A DNA stretch of 64,000 nucleotides, taken from contig NW_024037048.1 of NCBI RefSeq assembly GCF_015706575.1, forward strand, positions 14,897,512 through 14,961,511, given 5' to 3'. The notes under the pieces were generated by a model. The model ran no database searches. It was not told where the DNA came from and saw only the letters and a program-made list of their open reading frames with translations. A program made the position numbers and the translations under genes. Shown here piece by piece: positions 21,320 through 33,510 of the stretch; within the stretch, counting starts at the first letter, position 1, and every line of letters starts with the position of its first letter. This DNA comes from Patiria miniata. Its lineage: Eukaryota; Echinodermata; Asteroidea; Valvatida; Asterinidae.

Positions 21320-24300
21320 GAACCAGACTGGGACCGTGAGTGCATAAAAACGTGCAAAATTACTACCGACGCTTTTTTACTCACGATTAGGCTAATTGAA
21401 TGCCCACACAACACAAATACATCAAAATGATATAGTTGCAAGCATGTCACCTGCGAAATTTGAGACCTTAAATCCAATTTTAAGGCAAGTTTTTGGCAGT
21501 TCAAAAACCATCCACGTCAATCTCCATGCTCTGGAAATGTGTATGTGATTCCCAATGTATTCTGGGTACATGTAGGTATAGTTCAAGAGCCTTGCAGCTC
21601 ACTTGTTTTTCAATCGATAGCCAAATGAACATATAGTGCCCTCTGTTAAAAAATGAAACATTCTACATTGCACTCAGATCAACAAGAGGGCGCTGTTTTA
21701 TCTACACGATGAAAATGTTCTAGCTAGGGAGTTTTTTTGCACAATGCATTGCAGTACACATCAACGTGATGTCTCACGTTTGGATTTCGATAACTCTTTG
21801 CAGAATTAGAATTAAAAGCTGAATTTTTGGTCATAGTAAGTAATGCTCACCAAAGCAACTTTGCGAGGCAGAAGTTTCGGAGATTATTGAGGAAACTGTA
21901 GTGCCAAAGAAGCTTGCAAATTTGTAGCCCCATAATGTGGCCAGTTTACTGGACTGCCTCCGTAAACATAGGCCACACGTCCGCCATCTTGGAATCTGAC
22001 TCGCCGAAATTTTGAAAGTGATTTCCACATTGCGACTTCAAACCCAGTTCATTTATGCTTTAAAAATACACTTACCCTCTTAATAACAAAATTAGAACCT
22101 GCTGCCAGTGTCAGTTGCCCAGCTGCTGCGTAATTTACGACATTTTCTGGACCATTCTTGGCAACTTGGTCCAACCGTGGAGCTATCTCCATGGTCCAAC
22201 TGAACAATGCCCTCGCGCAGATCGTTCACCTGTCAATCACGCGTGCAGGACGCACGCCGCAGGCCCAGTGGTAGTCCGGTTCCCAGACCAAAAGATTCTG
22301 ACTATTCCTAGGATCAGGAACAAACTTTTGCACGATATGGATGCCTTAAGTTTTGGGACTCTCATACACAGTATTAAGAGTCCCAAATTTTCGGACTAGG
22401 CCTAGCCTAGCCCTAGGCCTAAATCATTAAATGACATTTTTTTTGCCAGCCATTGCCAGCATAATTTATTACTTTTTTATTAGTCAGAATGGGACAAAAC
22501 TATACGTTCACGTTACGAGTGTCTTACTAAGCTGATCTTGAGTAACTGCTCCAAAAGAATCCTGTATTTTATTCTGAAATTTACCTTTCCAAAACGAGTT
22601 GTGGATCACGTTGTATTTTCCCCCATGTGGTGATATCTGGCGCCAGCTGTCAACTGATAAGAGAACTGCGCCCTCTATTGATTCGATAAATAGCGCCCTC
22701 AATTGATAAGATGAGTGGCGCCCTCTATTGACCTTTCCCGTTTGGGGCAAACAAGTGGGGCGAGTTGGTAAGGGGGCGAGTTGGTAACTGTATGGTCAGT
22801 AGAGGGCGCTGTTTTGTTTTTCAATAGAGTGCGCTATTTATTGGATCACAAATTAGCTGTTTATGTATATCAATAGAGGGAGCTCTTCAAATTTTCAACA
22901 GAGGGCGCTATATCGGACAAGTAGAATGGCATAACCGGAATTAAGTGATCAGTTTATAGTTGCTTGCCCGTGCAATTTTTTTAGTTTTGACAATGAAAAA
23001 TACATTTTGTTTTCAAATTTCTATTTTTCTAGCAATATGAAAGCTTTGCACTTTGTAATGATGGAGACATCTATCGAAACGATCCGCCCACGTTTAATTA
23101 GAGAATTTTGATGTTACAAAAATTTCGAACTATTTAAGAGCCCAATAAATCCCTCAAATCTAAAATAAAGCTTATAATTTTTTTCTCTGACGGCGTGAAA
23201 CGTCCGAGAGCGAAATAGAAAATCAAGTGGTTACATTGTTTAAACTAGTAAACCAAACAATGCGGGTAGAGCTACTTTAAAAGCCTGAACTTTTCACTGA
23301 AAAGAAACAATGTAGTGTGCATGTGACTGTCGCAAAATTACACCGTTTTTTTTAAAGGTCAATTACAATGTTAACAATATTTGGATTGATATGATGAAAG
23401 GTGATTTCAAGTGTAATGTTATAGTCTCATAAACAAACCATATCCTTCATTGGCAATCATAGATGTACTGTGCTGGACAAGCTATTTCAAAAATTAAGTG
23501 ATGCATCGAATTGACTTGTGGCCAGATAATTGGTCATGAAAAAAGACAAACAAGACAGAAGATTGAGACAAAACATTGTTTTGCTCTCCCTCAACATTGT
23601 CTTGTGTCGCAACACGGAGAAAAACTTGGCGATGGGTTGCAGACGCAGTCCAAACAGAACAATTGCCTCACTTTTGCACATAAATGATAGTCAAGCTGGA
23701 CGTACACTCTATCTCAAAAATTAAGTGATGCATCGAATTGAATTTTAGCTAGATGACTGGTCATGACAAACAAACAAGACAAGATTGAGACAAAATATTG
23801 TTTTTCTCACCATCAGCAGTGCCCTCCGTCAACACGGAGAAAAACTTGGCTATAGGCTGCAGTCACAGTCCAAACAGAACATTTGCCTCACTTTTGCACA
23901 GAAACGATAGTCCAGCTGGACACACTATCACAACAATTACATGACGCATTGAATTGAATTGTTGCCAGATGACTGGTTTTGAAAAATAGACAAACAAGAC
24001 AGAAGATTGAGACAAAATATTGTTTTGCTTTCCCTCAACAGTGTCTTGTTTCGCAACACGGAGAAAAACTTGGTGATCGGCTGCAGTTGCAGTCCAAACA
24101 GAACATTTGCCTCACTTTTGCACATAAACGATAGTCCAGCTGGGCACGCTATCTCAAAAATTAAGTGATGCATCGAATCGAATTGTTGCCAGATGATTAG
24201 TCATAAAAATAGACAAACAAGATGTGCCTTCATAGATGTACTGTGCTGGACAAGCTATTTCAAAAATTAAGTAATGCATCGAGTTGACTTGTGGCCAGAT

Positions 24301-25045
24301 GATTGGTCATGACAAAAAGACAAATAAGACTGAAGATTGAGACAAAATATTGTTTTGCTCTCCCTGAAAAGTGTCTTGTGTCGCAACACGGAGAAAAACT
24401 TGGCGATCGGATGCAGTCGCAGCCTAAACGGAACATTTGCCTCACTTTTGCACAGAAACGATAGTCCAGGTAGACACGCTATCTCAAAACTAAATGACGC
24501 ATGGAATTGAACTGTGGCCCGATGACTGGTTTTGAAAAATAGACAAACAAGACAGAAGATTGAGACAAAATATTGTTTTCTCTCCCTCAACAGTGTCTTG
24601 TGTCGCAACATGGAGAAAAACTTTGCGATGGGCTGCAGACGCAGCCTACACATAACATTTGCCTCACTTTTGCACAGAAACGATAGTCAAGCTGGACAAG
24701 CTATCTCAAAAAATTAAGAGACGCATTTAATTGAATTCTGGCTAGATGATTGGTCATGAAAAAAAAGGAAAACAAGGTAGAAATTGAGAATAAAAAATAT
24801 CGTTTTCTCTGCCTCAACAGTGTAAACACAGTTATTGTATCAACTCAAGATAAACACATTGCATTGAAATGAAATTTCCTCTAATATTTTGCCATGATAT
24901 TTGACAAGAGCATCTTGAAAATTGACAGGAACCGCCAACGAATGAATGTAAAACAATTGAAGGAATTGGCATTGTGGGGACACTCCGCGTTATTTTTATC
25001 GTCATGCATCAATTATATCTTCTGATTGGTCATCATCGAGAACAC
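21320..25045. repeat. Segmental duplication 1, copy A
   Basis: Direct repeat of about 45390-51315. Shared landmarks include GTGAGTGCATAAAAACGTGC, GGTATAGTTCAAGAGCCTTG, the GGGACTCTC hairpin and the 223-bp satellite. Copy A has about 390 bp (21927-22318) not in copy B; copy B has three TIR elements (46221-48274) absent from copy A. Confidence 0.88.
23450..24775. repeat. ~223-bp satellite, array A
   Basis: About five to six monomers, with GCCTCACTTTTGCACA recurring near 23664, 23886, 24108, 24440 and 24660. One step is longer because a partial monomer is inserted near 24220. Reverse-strand ORFs spanning monomers are a by-product (see rejected items). Confidence 0.9.
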
Positions 25046-25350
25046 CACACTTTTTAATTTATAGAGGAGTAGTTAAAAAATAATATCTCCCGAAAATGTA
25101 GTGTGTTCAGCGCAAACAAATAAATTACTGGCGATTTTAAGTGAACTTATTTGATGACAAAAAAACAACACGCTCGGTTTCCGGAAGATAACTCAAGAAA
25201 TGGATGTTGCAGGGAATTGACATTTCTTAAATTTATTAAATGTTACCGATTACAAAAATCTGTGAAAAATGAAGAGGAATTGTCTAGTAATAAGAAGAAT
25301 ATAGCCAAAAAAATGCACTGTGTTAAAACGGAGAAAAAACTGCCTCATTA

Positions 25351-26060
25351 GGCAAAAAAAAAGTCTCCGGTTTCTGGTCTGCGCGCGCGTCGCCGTAACC
25401 ATGCGCGTCGGCAAAATGAAAAGTTTTTTTTTCAATGAAAGATGTAGACTTGATGACAAGTCGTTAGACTATAGTGGTTTATGTCCGTCATCAGCGCCAG
25501 AATCCGCATACAACCGCCGTTCATGCAACGTGAGCGCTACAACCATTCATGCCAAAGTCATGTACATGTACATGTACATGTACGATGTACATACACGTAC
25601 ACCGCGCGGCATGGTCAGTACGTGTCTACACGCATGGGATCGCACACGCATGGGGTCGAAAATGTACGTAGCGTCCCCGGTACTAGGATAGCATGCGGTA
25701 TGTCGTACCCCCGGCACAGAGCTTGGCAGTCGCGCGCGGCGGACGCGATTAAAACCAATCATTACAGACTTGATTTCAAGTCTATGAAAGATTATGTCTC
25801 AAAACCGCCAAACTCACTGGTTTGACTGGAATCCTGCTGCTGCACAATTTTAACGTGTTTTTAGATTGGGTTATGGTCGAGAATAAGCTTTATGTGGCCT
25901 CTCTGGACTCCCCTATATTTGCACTAAGTTTAGTCGGGCACCATTTGCAGTCATCAGCACACATTTGAAGCAAAAAATCAGGTAAAAAAAAAAAAAAGCC
26001 GCGTCGCCGCACCACTTTTTGGGCAAGCTCCATACCAGAAACCGGAGATTTTTTTTGGCC
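25351..26060. mobile_element. Non-autonomous TIR DNA transposon, TTA/TA target site
   Basis: 710 bp, from GGC plus an A tract and GTCTCCGGTTTCTGG to CCAGAAACCGGAGA plus a T tract and GGCC. Flanked by TTA on both sides. The paralogous locus near 57870 reads GCCTCATTAAGTCAGC without the element, so the insertion is directly supported. The ends resemble those of 2473-3149. It includes a CATGTA microsatellite near 25558-25585 and GCGCGCGCGTCGCCG near the left end. No transposase. Confidence 0.82.
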
Positions 26061-26062
26061 TT

Positions 26063-27540
26063 AAGTCAGCTTTAATTTTCTTTTAAAAGAGGGCGCGCTT
26101 CACAAATAGAGGTTACCACCGTAAATATTTTTTGTCAACACGAGACACCTAACTGATTGAAGTCAACGTTTGTGACACAAAAACAACACACTCGGTTTCC
26201 AAACAATAACTCAAGAAATAACCAAAGACGTTGAATATGGAGAGCAATTATTAATCCATGAAAAATATAACCAAAGAATAAGTGAGTGAAGCACGAAAAA
26301 TAGAAGACGCGTTTAAGTCAACGTTCATGGAACAAAAACAAAACCTACTCGTTGTGGAGACGATAACTCAAGAAATGTTAGATGCATTGCATTGAAATAT
26401 TCCATAGTGATTGAACGTGATATATCAATCAAATCTCTCGAATTTGGATATGAATCGTTCTCCAATAATAAAAAATATAGCAAAGACAGTGTGGCGTGTA
26501 AACGCATAAAATACAAGGCGAATTTGAGTCAACCTTCATGGAATAAAAACAATCCCCTGTTTGTGGAGACAATAACTCAAAACAAAACATTGATGTATTG
26601 GAGTGAAATTTTATCTCCTGGTTGGTCGTCATGTGTAACACAACTGGTTCGAATTTGGAAAGAAATCATTAAAAAATGGAATTAATATACCCTGGAAATG
26701 TAGTGAGTTATTAAAGCACACAAATTTAATGGCGATTTTGAGTCAACTTTCATGACACAAAAACAACACACTCGGTTTCCAGAAGATAACTCAAGAAACA
26801 TCTGTTGCGTGGAATTGAAATTTCGTAAGTTGATTAAATGTGACAGATAACAAACAATTGATGAATTTGGAGAGGAATCGTCAAACAATAAAAGTAATAA
26901 TAACAATAAAAATAATAAATAATGTACTGTGTTAACACAGAGAAAAACATACCTTATTAAAGTCAACTTTCATTTTATTTCAAAAGAGGGCGTGCCACAC
27001 AAATAGTGGTCACCACAGTAAAGAATTTACCGAAGTCAACTTTCATGACACACAAAAATATCGCACTCAGTTTCCAAACGATAACTCAAGAAATACCTGT
27101 TGCGTTGAATTGAAATTTCGTACATTAAATAAATTTGAAAGATAACAAAAATACGTAGAATATAAAGAGGCAATGCTAGCCAATAAAAATAATATAACAA
27201 AACAATTCAGTGTGTTAAGCACGAAAAAATAAAAAAACAAGACGAGTTTAAGTCAATGTTCATAAATAATTAACTCAAGAAAAATGTAAATTATATCTCT
27301 CTTGATAGGTCGAGATACAACACAACACAACCCTTTCGAATGTGAAGAGGATTCATCAATTAATAACATTAATATATAGGCCTACCCAGAAAATGTAGCG
27401 TGTTAAAACGCGAAAATATCTGGCAATTTTTAGTCAACTTTCACGAGGCAAAAACACCACGCTCGGTTTCCACAAGATAACTGAAGAAATATCTGTTGCA
27501 TTAAATCAGAATGTATTTCGGGATCCCTTTGCCAGCTTTC
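26063..27540. repeat. Diverged ~200-bp tandem region (ACACTCGGTTTCC)
   Basis: Irregular tandem copies of a unit with AAAACAACACACTCGGTTTC, AGATAACTCAAGAAATA, and a TTGAAATTTCGTA block. Relatives occur at 24830-25340, 51080-52600 and 57480-59270. Low coding potential. Confidence 0.75.
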
Positions 27541-29640
27541 CAGCTTTTTTGAAGCAATTCTGATGGTTTGTTTTTCCTCAATAAAAAAAATACAAGGGGT
27601 TAGCCTCATATTTTTATTTCAATTTTGCCAAAAATTACTTTTTCTCCAAAATAATTAATGCAAACATTCCGTGGAAAGTAGGAGAAGCTTCGATCAACAT
27701 TTATAGACCCGGTCTTTTGAAGATTCGGCCGTCGGGGAATAATATAAACGAAGAGGACTACCATTTATTTGTCTCAATATTTAGTTTGCTTCTCCTATTT
27801 GTCATGATTAATCTCCTGGCTAAAATTCAATTCAATGTGGTTGTTTCATGATTTAGCGTGTCCACGAGGACTGTGTTGTTTTCGTGCAATAAATAGGCGC
27901 ATAATTTAATATATTTTTCTGTGGCGATTTGCCAGTGTTGACAAAAAATATATATATTTACGGAGAGAACTACATTCATTTTATAGAACATTTGCCTATT
28001 TATACTTGGATGCAATTGAGGTATGGCCAACACATACTCTTGGTTCTCTGCTGCAGCCAAAAGCAGCTATTTATTGGACTAAAACTTCTCGGGTTAAATT
28101 TCAAAGTATAAGGGTTTATCAGACACAAACGATGGACCTTCACTGTGGTCCCTTTAATTGTTAGCGGGCTCACCTGACCCAAACCTTAATTGGACCTTAA
28201 CCTTGGTCCTGTCTTAGCGGGCTCGCCTGACCCAAACCATGGACCGTACTTTGGTCAAAATTTATGATCATCATGTCCCAATGCTTCAATGCCAACGACA
28301 ATTTAAACTCTGGAATTTTTTTCCTTCTGAATTTCAAATTTTAAAATGTTTAAATTCCATGTGATATTAACACAGATGTGCTGTTCCATTGTCGTACGGC
28401 TGGATCGAACAATATAATCTCTCGGGGAACAGCAGGAGAGATTGCAAGTCTGTGCAATTCATAACAGTGCCCTCAATAGTCAGTTGGCGTCCAGCCCAAC
28501 CCCTCCACCCCAGCTTTTCAAACTTTCCAAGTCGGCGGTTCCGCAAATATTAACAAAAGATTGCCGCTGCTGGTCAAGAGGCCTAACTGTAGCCTTTCCA
28601 CAAGGTCACCCTGACTAGCGCCGGTAGTTAACCGAGTGGCGAAACAGCGAGCCGTTTGAACGGAGACTAGACACACGTCGAGTGAGCAACAAGCGAGGTT
28701 TTCCAAATCCTAGCTTCATTCCAATACCGGATCCAGCTCTATTGCAAACCCCATGCCCGAACCCGGTTTACGGAACGAAGCCGGAGTTTGGGAAACACCG
28801 GTATGTGTCATGACTTCGGTGACTTTCGGTCGTTTTGTAAACATAGGCTTCATGCCCGGTTCGGAACAAAGCCATGTAAGGCCCCTAATCAGACAAGTGG
28901 CTTTGTCATTTACTTGCATGGTATGGTCCCACTGGTATGGGGGAGGGGAGGGGGGAAGGGGGGCATGTGGTCGTTCAACTATCCCACCCCACCCCCATCG
29001 TCGCTACGTCATTGCTTCAGAGATTATTATAAATCGAGGTGGTTCGCAATACAGAATGGCAAACTCTGGTGTGATTTGTCCGGATATCACCAGGGCTAGT
29101 TCAGGGTGAATCGTACGCGTTATGCGGAGGCCACGATTTTTAGGTCCATCATCACCGGTCATGCATTCTAACATTTCTGGAAATGATTATTCGAACTGGG
29201 AGATATTAACGTGTAAAAACCTTTTCCACATTTAGAAGGCCACGATTATACACGGGCCGTATATGATACGTAAAGTTCATGGAAGTTTATTTAACTGTAT
29301 TTTATTTCCTCAAAGTCCCAATCAAGGAGCAAAGCCTACCTCAGGGGCATAACTACGGGGACACGGGGCATATACCCCCACCCCCTGTGGAAGCCGGCCC
29401 CAGCCCTCCCCCTTCCCCACCCCCCCCCCCCCGCCCCATTTCGAAAACCTGAATTAAAACATTAATTGTTGTAATAATACGTTTATTTTGCATTTAGTGC
29501 AGCCTTTGAAAAAAATTACGCACCCCAGGTGCCCTACCCTAAGTAAAACCCAAGTTTCTCCGCTGGCTTGAGTACGATTTAATTCCTCATATAATCCCGA
29601 ATATATCCACACAATTTAATAGACTGAAGCGCCAACTGTA
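27541..29640. other. Non-coding stretch upstream of putative promoter
   Basis: Contains two direct copies of TAGCGGGCTCxCCTGACCCAAACC (about 28160 and 28216), GGTTTGGGTCAGG-type motifs, G/C tracts near 28940-28990, and a hAT-like end CAGGGGCATAACTACGGGG near 29343. A 118-codon plus-strand ORF at 28753-29109 is also open in the duplicate, but the copies are too similar for that to prove coding. Confidence 0.4.
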
Positions 29641-29679
29641 CATTGAATGAATCACGGCCGGTGTATACGTCACTTGTCC

Positions 29680-29990
29680 ATCCACCAATCACAGTTTGTC
29701 GGTGACAAGTCGGTGACGACAAGTCGGTGACCACAAGTGAGTGGTCTGTGACTGACAGGTTGTGTGTGTCAATCATAAATTCCATATTTGGATGTGTCAC
29801 CGACATCCATACAATATCCACCAATAAGAAGCGGCCATTTGAATGTCGGTGACAAGTTTTTTTATGGTGACTATATAGCCTCAACGACGTCGGTGATGTG
29901 TGATTGACAGCGCACAGGAGCCATGCAATCACAATCCAGGTCCGAGGTTTTAGTCACTGCTCAGGAAATCGATGGCACTATTTAAGACAT
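29680..29990 (+). promoter_or_regulatory. Putative promoter: TATTTAAG box with GTCGGTGAC repeats
   Basis: TATTTAAG lies at 29979-29986, a plausible TATA box. In the 300 bp before it GTCGGTGAC or its complement occurs about six times (near 29698, 29709, 29722, 29801, 29844 and 29889), together with CCAAT motifs (ACCAATCAC near 29685, CCAATAAG near 29820). A spliced exon follows. The duplicate at 61380-61713 conserves this. Promoter function is inferred. Confidence 0.5.
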
Positions 29991-30009
29991 GTGGGGCCGT
30001 CCACCCTTC

Positions 30010-30079
30010 ACATCGACCGCAGGTCACCTTCGGACGACAACCAGAGAGAGAACTGACTGCAAGAACAAGACTTTGCTCG
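30010..30079 (+). other. Putative first exon (untranslated), copy A
   Basis: Starts about 25-30 bp after the TATA-like box and ends at a strong donor, CTCG followed by GTGAGTG. It has no ATG. It contains CAGGTCACCTTCGG and AGAGAGAGAACTGACTG. The duplicate at 61737-61806 keeps the donor. The start is estimated from the TATA position. Confidence 0.45.
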
Positions 30080-30411
30080 GTGAGTGTTTGAAACAATCAT
30101 TTTTCTTCTGAAGACATTTGTTGTCTTTTGCACGATGTGTTTGAATCAATGTGGGATTCAGAATTTGAATGTTGCTGATTCAATGATTTTTCAAACAACG
30201 AGCTCGGTAGTAGGCTTGATATTTCCTCGTCTTTGTGTGTTTGTGAAATGTGGTAGCTTGAGGACTGAAAAAAAATTTTATGAACAAATGTTCAATTTCT
30301 TTTTACTATGACTCTGATACACTTTTGCTAGCAGCAAAGCCAGCGCGCTAATTCCGATCCAGAAGTTGTGCCTTTTCCCAACGACCACTTTGGAGTTGAT
30401 AAAGTATCGCG

Positions 30412-30525
30412 ATAATTTACAAATGTGTTTGAAATTAACTTGTTCAGACGGGCTTTGTTTGTGCATAACATGCACTAATCAAAGCCCGTCTGAAAGAGTT
30501 AATTTCAAACACTTTTGTAAATTAT
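30412..30525. repeat. 114-nt imperfect hairpin in intron
   Basis: The left arm TTTACAAATGTGTTTGAAA... pairs with the right arm ...TTTCAAACACTTTTGTAAA, and CAGACGGGCTTT with AAAGCCCGTCTG. About 38 of 41 positions match, with a loop of about 22 nt. Present in the duplicate near 62152-62262. Confidence 0.7.
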
Positions 30526-31606
30526 GGAGCTATTTTATTTCAGCTCTTAATGTAAACAGTTGGTGCGTGTGCAGACCACGGTTTTGTGAGGTCAAATTTC
30601 AAGGCAATGAAAATGAGGAATTCCTGTCTGGCAATATTTCCGCTACTACTTCCATTGTGCACTCTCAAAACAAATTGTCCAAATACTGACTGGTTTCTTT
30701 ACTCTTTGAAAACAAAATCGTTTGGATCCTCGTCGATATGGATAATACACTGTAAAGTCACATGGACTTTTTTATTTAGGTTCGACTGTTAGGTTGGACT
30801 GTTTTCTGACCGCAGTTTTTCGCAAGTTCCCTGTTGTGATTCAGAACAGTAAAGATTTATTTATACCTGCTTATTCAAAATAATATTTCAGAGGAACTAC
30901 AAAATCGGTGTTTCACATTTCGGCTTCAAAAAAAAAAAGACTCGCAAAACCTGGACTCTTAGTAACCTGCATGGCCATTTTTTTTTGCATGATCAAGCAC
31001 ACTCTTATTTTTTGCCTCCTTTTTTCCTATTGACTTTATCGTTTAAATTTTCAAACATGAAATCCTAGTGCAATGTACTCACATTATTTCCGGATATCAC
31101 TCAAACTCAATCAGAATGAAAAGTTATGCGGAACTTGGTCACGGAAGAACGTATACAGGTATCCGGACATCTCAAAATGCCGGTCTTATATGTGTTATTA
31201 TTTGTGGATATTCTCAGTGCTTTGAACTCTGTTGTTCAACTGGCATTTTGCTATAGTTCACAGTGCGCCATTCCGGTTTCATCAAGTTACTTTTAAGCAT
31301 TGCAGGATAAAAGTGTCACTGGTCAGAATAGACTAGAGGGCGCAAATACAAACGCACTGGATCATGATGATGCACACAGTTTTATACAAGTTCAATAGCT
31401 GGATGCATTTTGTAGAATTCATGGATAGATTTGATTTTTGGAGAACGCATTTGAGATAAATAGTCAACCCAAATTACATTTTCACTGTGCAGACATTTTT
31501 TTGGCCGTATTGTACTTGTGGAATTCAGCTATGCCTCCCCACCAGACTCCAAGTTATCTCCTAGAGGATTTTTAATGACTCATATTTTTGTTGGTATTTT
31601 TTTCAG

Positions 31607-31667
31607 CCAGCAATCCGCTCAAGTGTTGAAGAGTGCTTCCGCGAGAGAATTCAAGAACTGTGCTTAG
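31607..31667 (+). CDS. Putative 61-bp internal exon, copy 1
   Basis: A T-rich tract ending TTTTTTTCAG, then 61 bp, then GTGAGTGTC. One frame is open: PAIRSSVEECFRERIQEL then CL and a split codon. Copies at 33240-33300 and 63348-63408 keep both splice sites and the open frame. Between copies 1 and 2, two of three differences are silent and the third is E to D, mildly suggesting coding. I do not recognise the protein, and the exon could instead be untranslated. Confidence 0.5.
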
Positions 31668-31809
31668 GTGAGTGTCTGTTAAAATTTTCTTCATTAAAGC
31701 ATCAGAATAGAGCAGTGATTTGGTAGGAGACTGTTCCTTTTTTTCTATGCATTTAATATTTTTGATCAAAATTAGAAACCAGAAAACGTCATTCAATTAC
31801 CTCTACGAA

Positions 31810-32890
31810 AAAAAATAATCCTGGCCATGATGGTTAGTCTTCTCAATTATCCCTTCTAAAAAAATATCCTCCAAGCCATAGTCTCCTCAATTATTCCTTC
31901 TAAAAATATCCTCCTAGCCATGATGGTTAGCCTCCTCAATGATAACATCTAAAAAATATCTTCCAAGCCGTGATGCTTTGTCTGTTCAATAATCTCGTCT
32001 AAAAAAAAATCCTCCAAGCCATGATGATTACTATCCTAAAATATTATCCATTCTAAAAAAAAATAGCTTCCAAGCCGTGATGGTTTGTGCGTTCAATAAT
32101 TTCTTCTAAAAAAAATTCTCCCATTCATAATAGTTAGTTTCCTCAATTATCCCTTCTTAACAAATATCCTCCAAGCCATGATGGTTAGTCTCCTTAATTA
32201 TCCCTTCTAAAACAATATCCTCCAAGCCACAATGGTTTTTATTTCAATAATCCCTTCCAAAAAGTTCCTCCTAGCCATGATGTTTAGTCTCCTCAATTTT
32301 CCCTTCTAAAATATCCTCCTAGCCGTGGTGATTAGTCTCCTCAATTATCCCTTCTAAAACAATATCCTCCAAGCCACAATGGTTTTTATTTCAATAATCC
32401 CTTCCAAAAAGTTCCTCCTAGCCATGATGTTTAGTCTCCTCAATTATCCCTTCTAAAATATATCATCCAAGCCATGATGGTTTTCATTTCAATAATCTCT
32501 ATCAAAAAAAATCCTCCTTGCAGTGATGATTAGTCGCCACAATAATTATCCCTTTAGGAAAGATCCTCCTATCCATGATGGTTAGTCTCCTTAATAATTA
32601 TCACATCTAAAACAAATCCTCTTTGCCAGGATGATAAGTCTCCTCAATTATCCCTTCTAAAAAATATCCTCCTAGCCATGATGGTTAGTCTCCTCAATTA
32701 TCCCTTCTCAATATATCCTCCAAGCCATGATGGTTGGTCTCTTCAATTATCCCTTCTAAAAAATATCCTCCAAGCCATGATGGTTTTCATTTCAATAATC
32801 CCTTCCAAAAAGATACCTCCTTGTCATGAGTGTGAGTCTCCGCAATTATCCCTTCTAGAAAATATCCTCCAAGCCGGATATACCGGTCTC
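31810..32890 (+). repeat. ~50-bp minisatellite (CCTCCTAGCCATGATGGTTAG)
   Basis: About 20 copies of a unit with AGCCATGATGGTTAGTCTCC and TCAATTATCCCTTCTAAAA, following exon 2. It is the reverse complement of the array at 4700-5350. Confidence 0.9.
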
Positions 32891-33239
32891 TTCACTTTGA
32901 GCATCGCAAAGTTTCTGTCATTAAATCGGTATAGGTACTTTTTTTCCCGCCAATTATATATTTATTTGTGTGATAATTACTTCGTTTGATTCGAAAATAG
33001 CAAAGCCTTCCAAAAGAGACATGAATGTTCCTCGCGCTTGAGTCCAGACAGGACCGTTGGAGAACGCATTCTGTTTGAAATGAATAATCAAACCAAATTA
33101 AATTTCACTCGACATAGGCTTTTTTTGGGAGGGGGGGCATTAAGAACTTTTGAAATTCAGTTATGCCTCCCCACCATCCCCCAAGTTATCTCCTGGAGGA
33201 TTTTTAGTGACTCATATTTTTGTTGGTATTTGTTTTCAG

Positions 33240-33300
33240 CCAGCAATCCGCTCGAGTGTTGAGGAGTGCTTCCGCGATAGAATTCAAGAACTGTGCTTAG
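33240..33300 (+). CDS. Putative 61-bp internal exon, copy 2
   Basis: Acceptor TTGTTTTCAG, donor GTGAGTGTC. The frame reads PAIRSSVEECFRDRIQEL then CL. Same upstream sequence (ATGCCTCCCCACCA, AAGTTATCTCCTxGAGGA) as copy 1, so this is a tandem duplicate of exon plus flanks. Confidence 0.5.
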
Positions 33301-33510
33301 GTGAGTGTCTCGTCATTTTCTTCATTCAAGCATCGTAATAAAGCGGTGATATGGTGGGAAACTGTATCTTTTTTTTCTATTCATTTACATGTAAAAGTTT
33401 TTGGTCACAGTTATAAACAGAAAACGTCATTCGAACAAAAGAAGTGTGCAAATCTGCACTCACTGTACAACTGTGCCTCACATTTTGGCCAATCGCTGCT
33501 ATGAACACAG

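Larger units (their letters stand above)
25085..32560. repeat. Segmental duplication 2, copy A
   Basis: Direct repeat of about 57590-64000 (window end). Order is the same in both: ACACTCGGTTTCC tandem region, TGACCCAAACC repeats, promoter and exon 1, exon 2, 50-bp minisatellite. Copy A contains the TIR element 25351-26060 that copy B lacks; copy B has about 110 bp (60750-60865) that copy A lacks. Confidence 0.88.

Noticed and set aside
23487-24653. Reverse-strand ORFs with repeated FEIACPAGLSFLCKSEANV
   Set aside because: They are the 223-bp satellite read in one frame; the same words recur in every monomer and frames break between them.
28753-29109. 118-aa plus-strand ORF (MPEPGLRNEAGVWETP), open in the duplicate too
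   Set aside because: A second overlapping frame is equally open in both copies and they are recent duplicates; no family match and no splice or promoter support.
30586-30792. ORF starting MRSNFKAMKMRNSCLAIF, signal-peptide-like
   Set aside because: Part of a repeated intron segment; the frame is not kept in the copies at 35220 and 62340.
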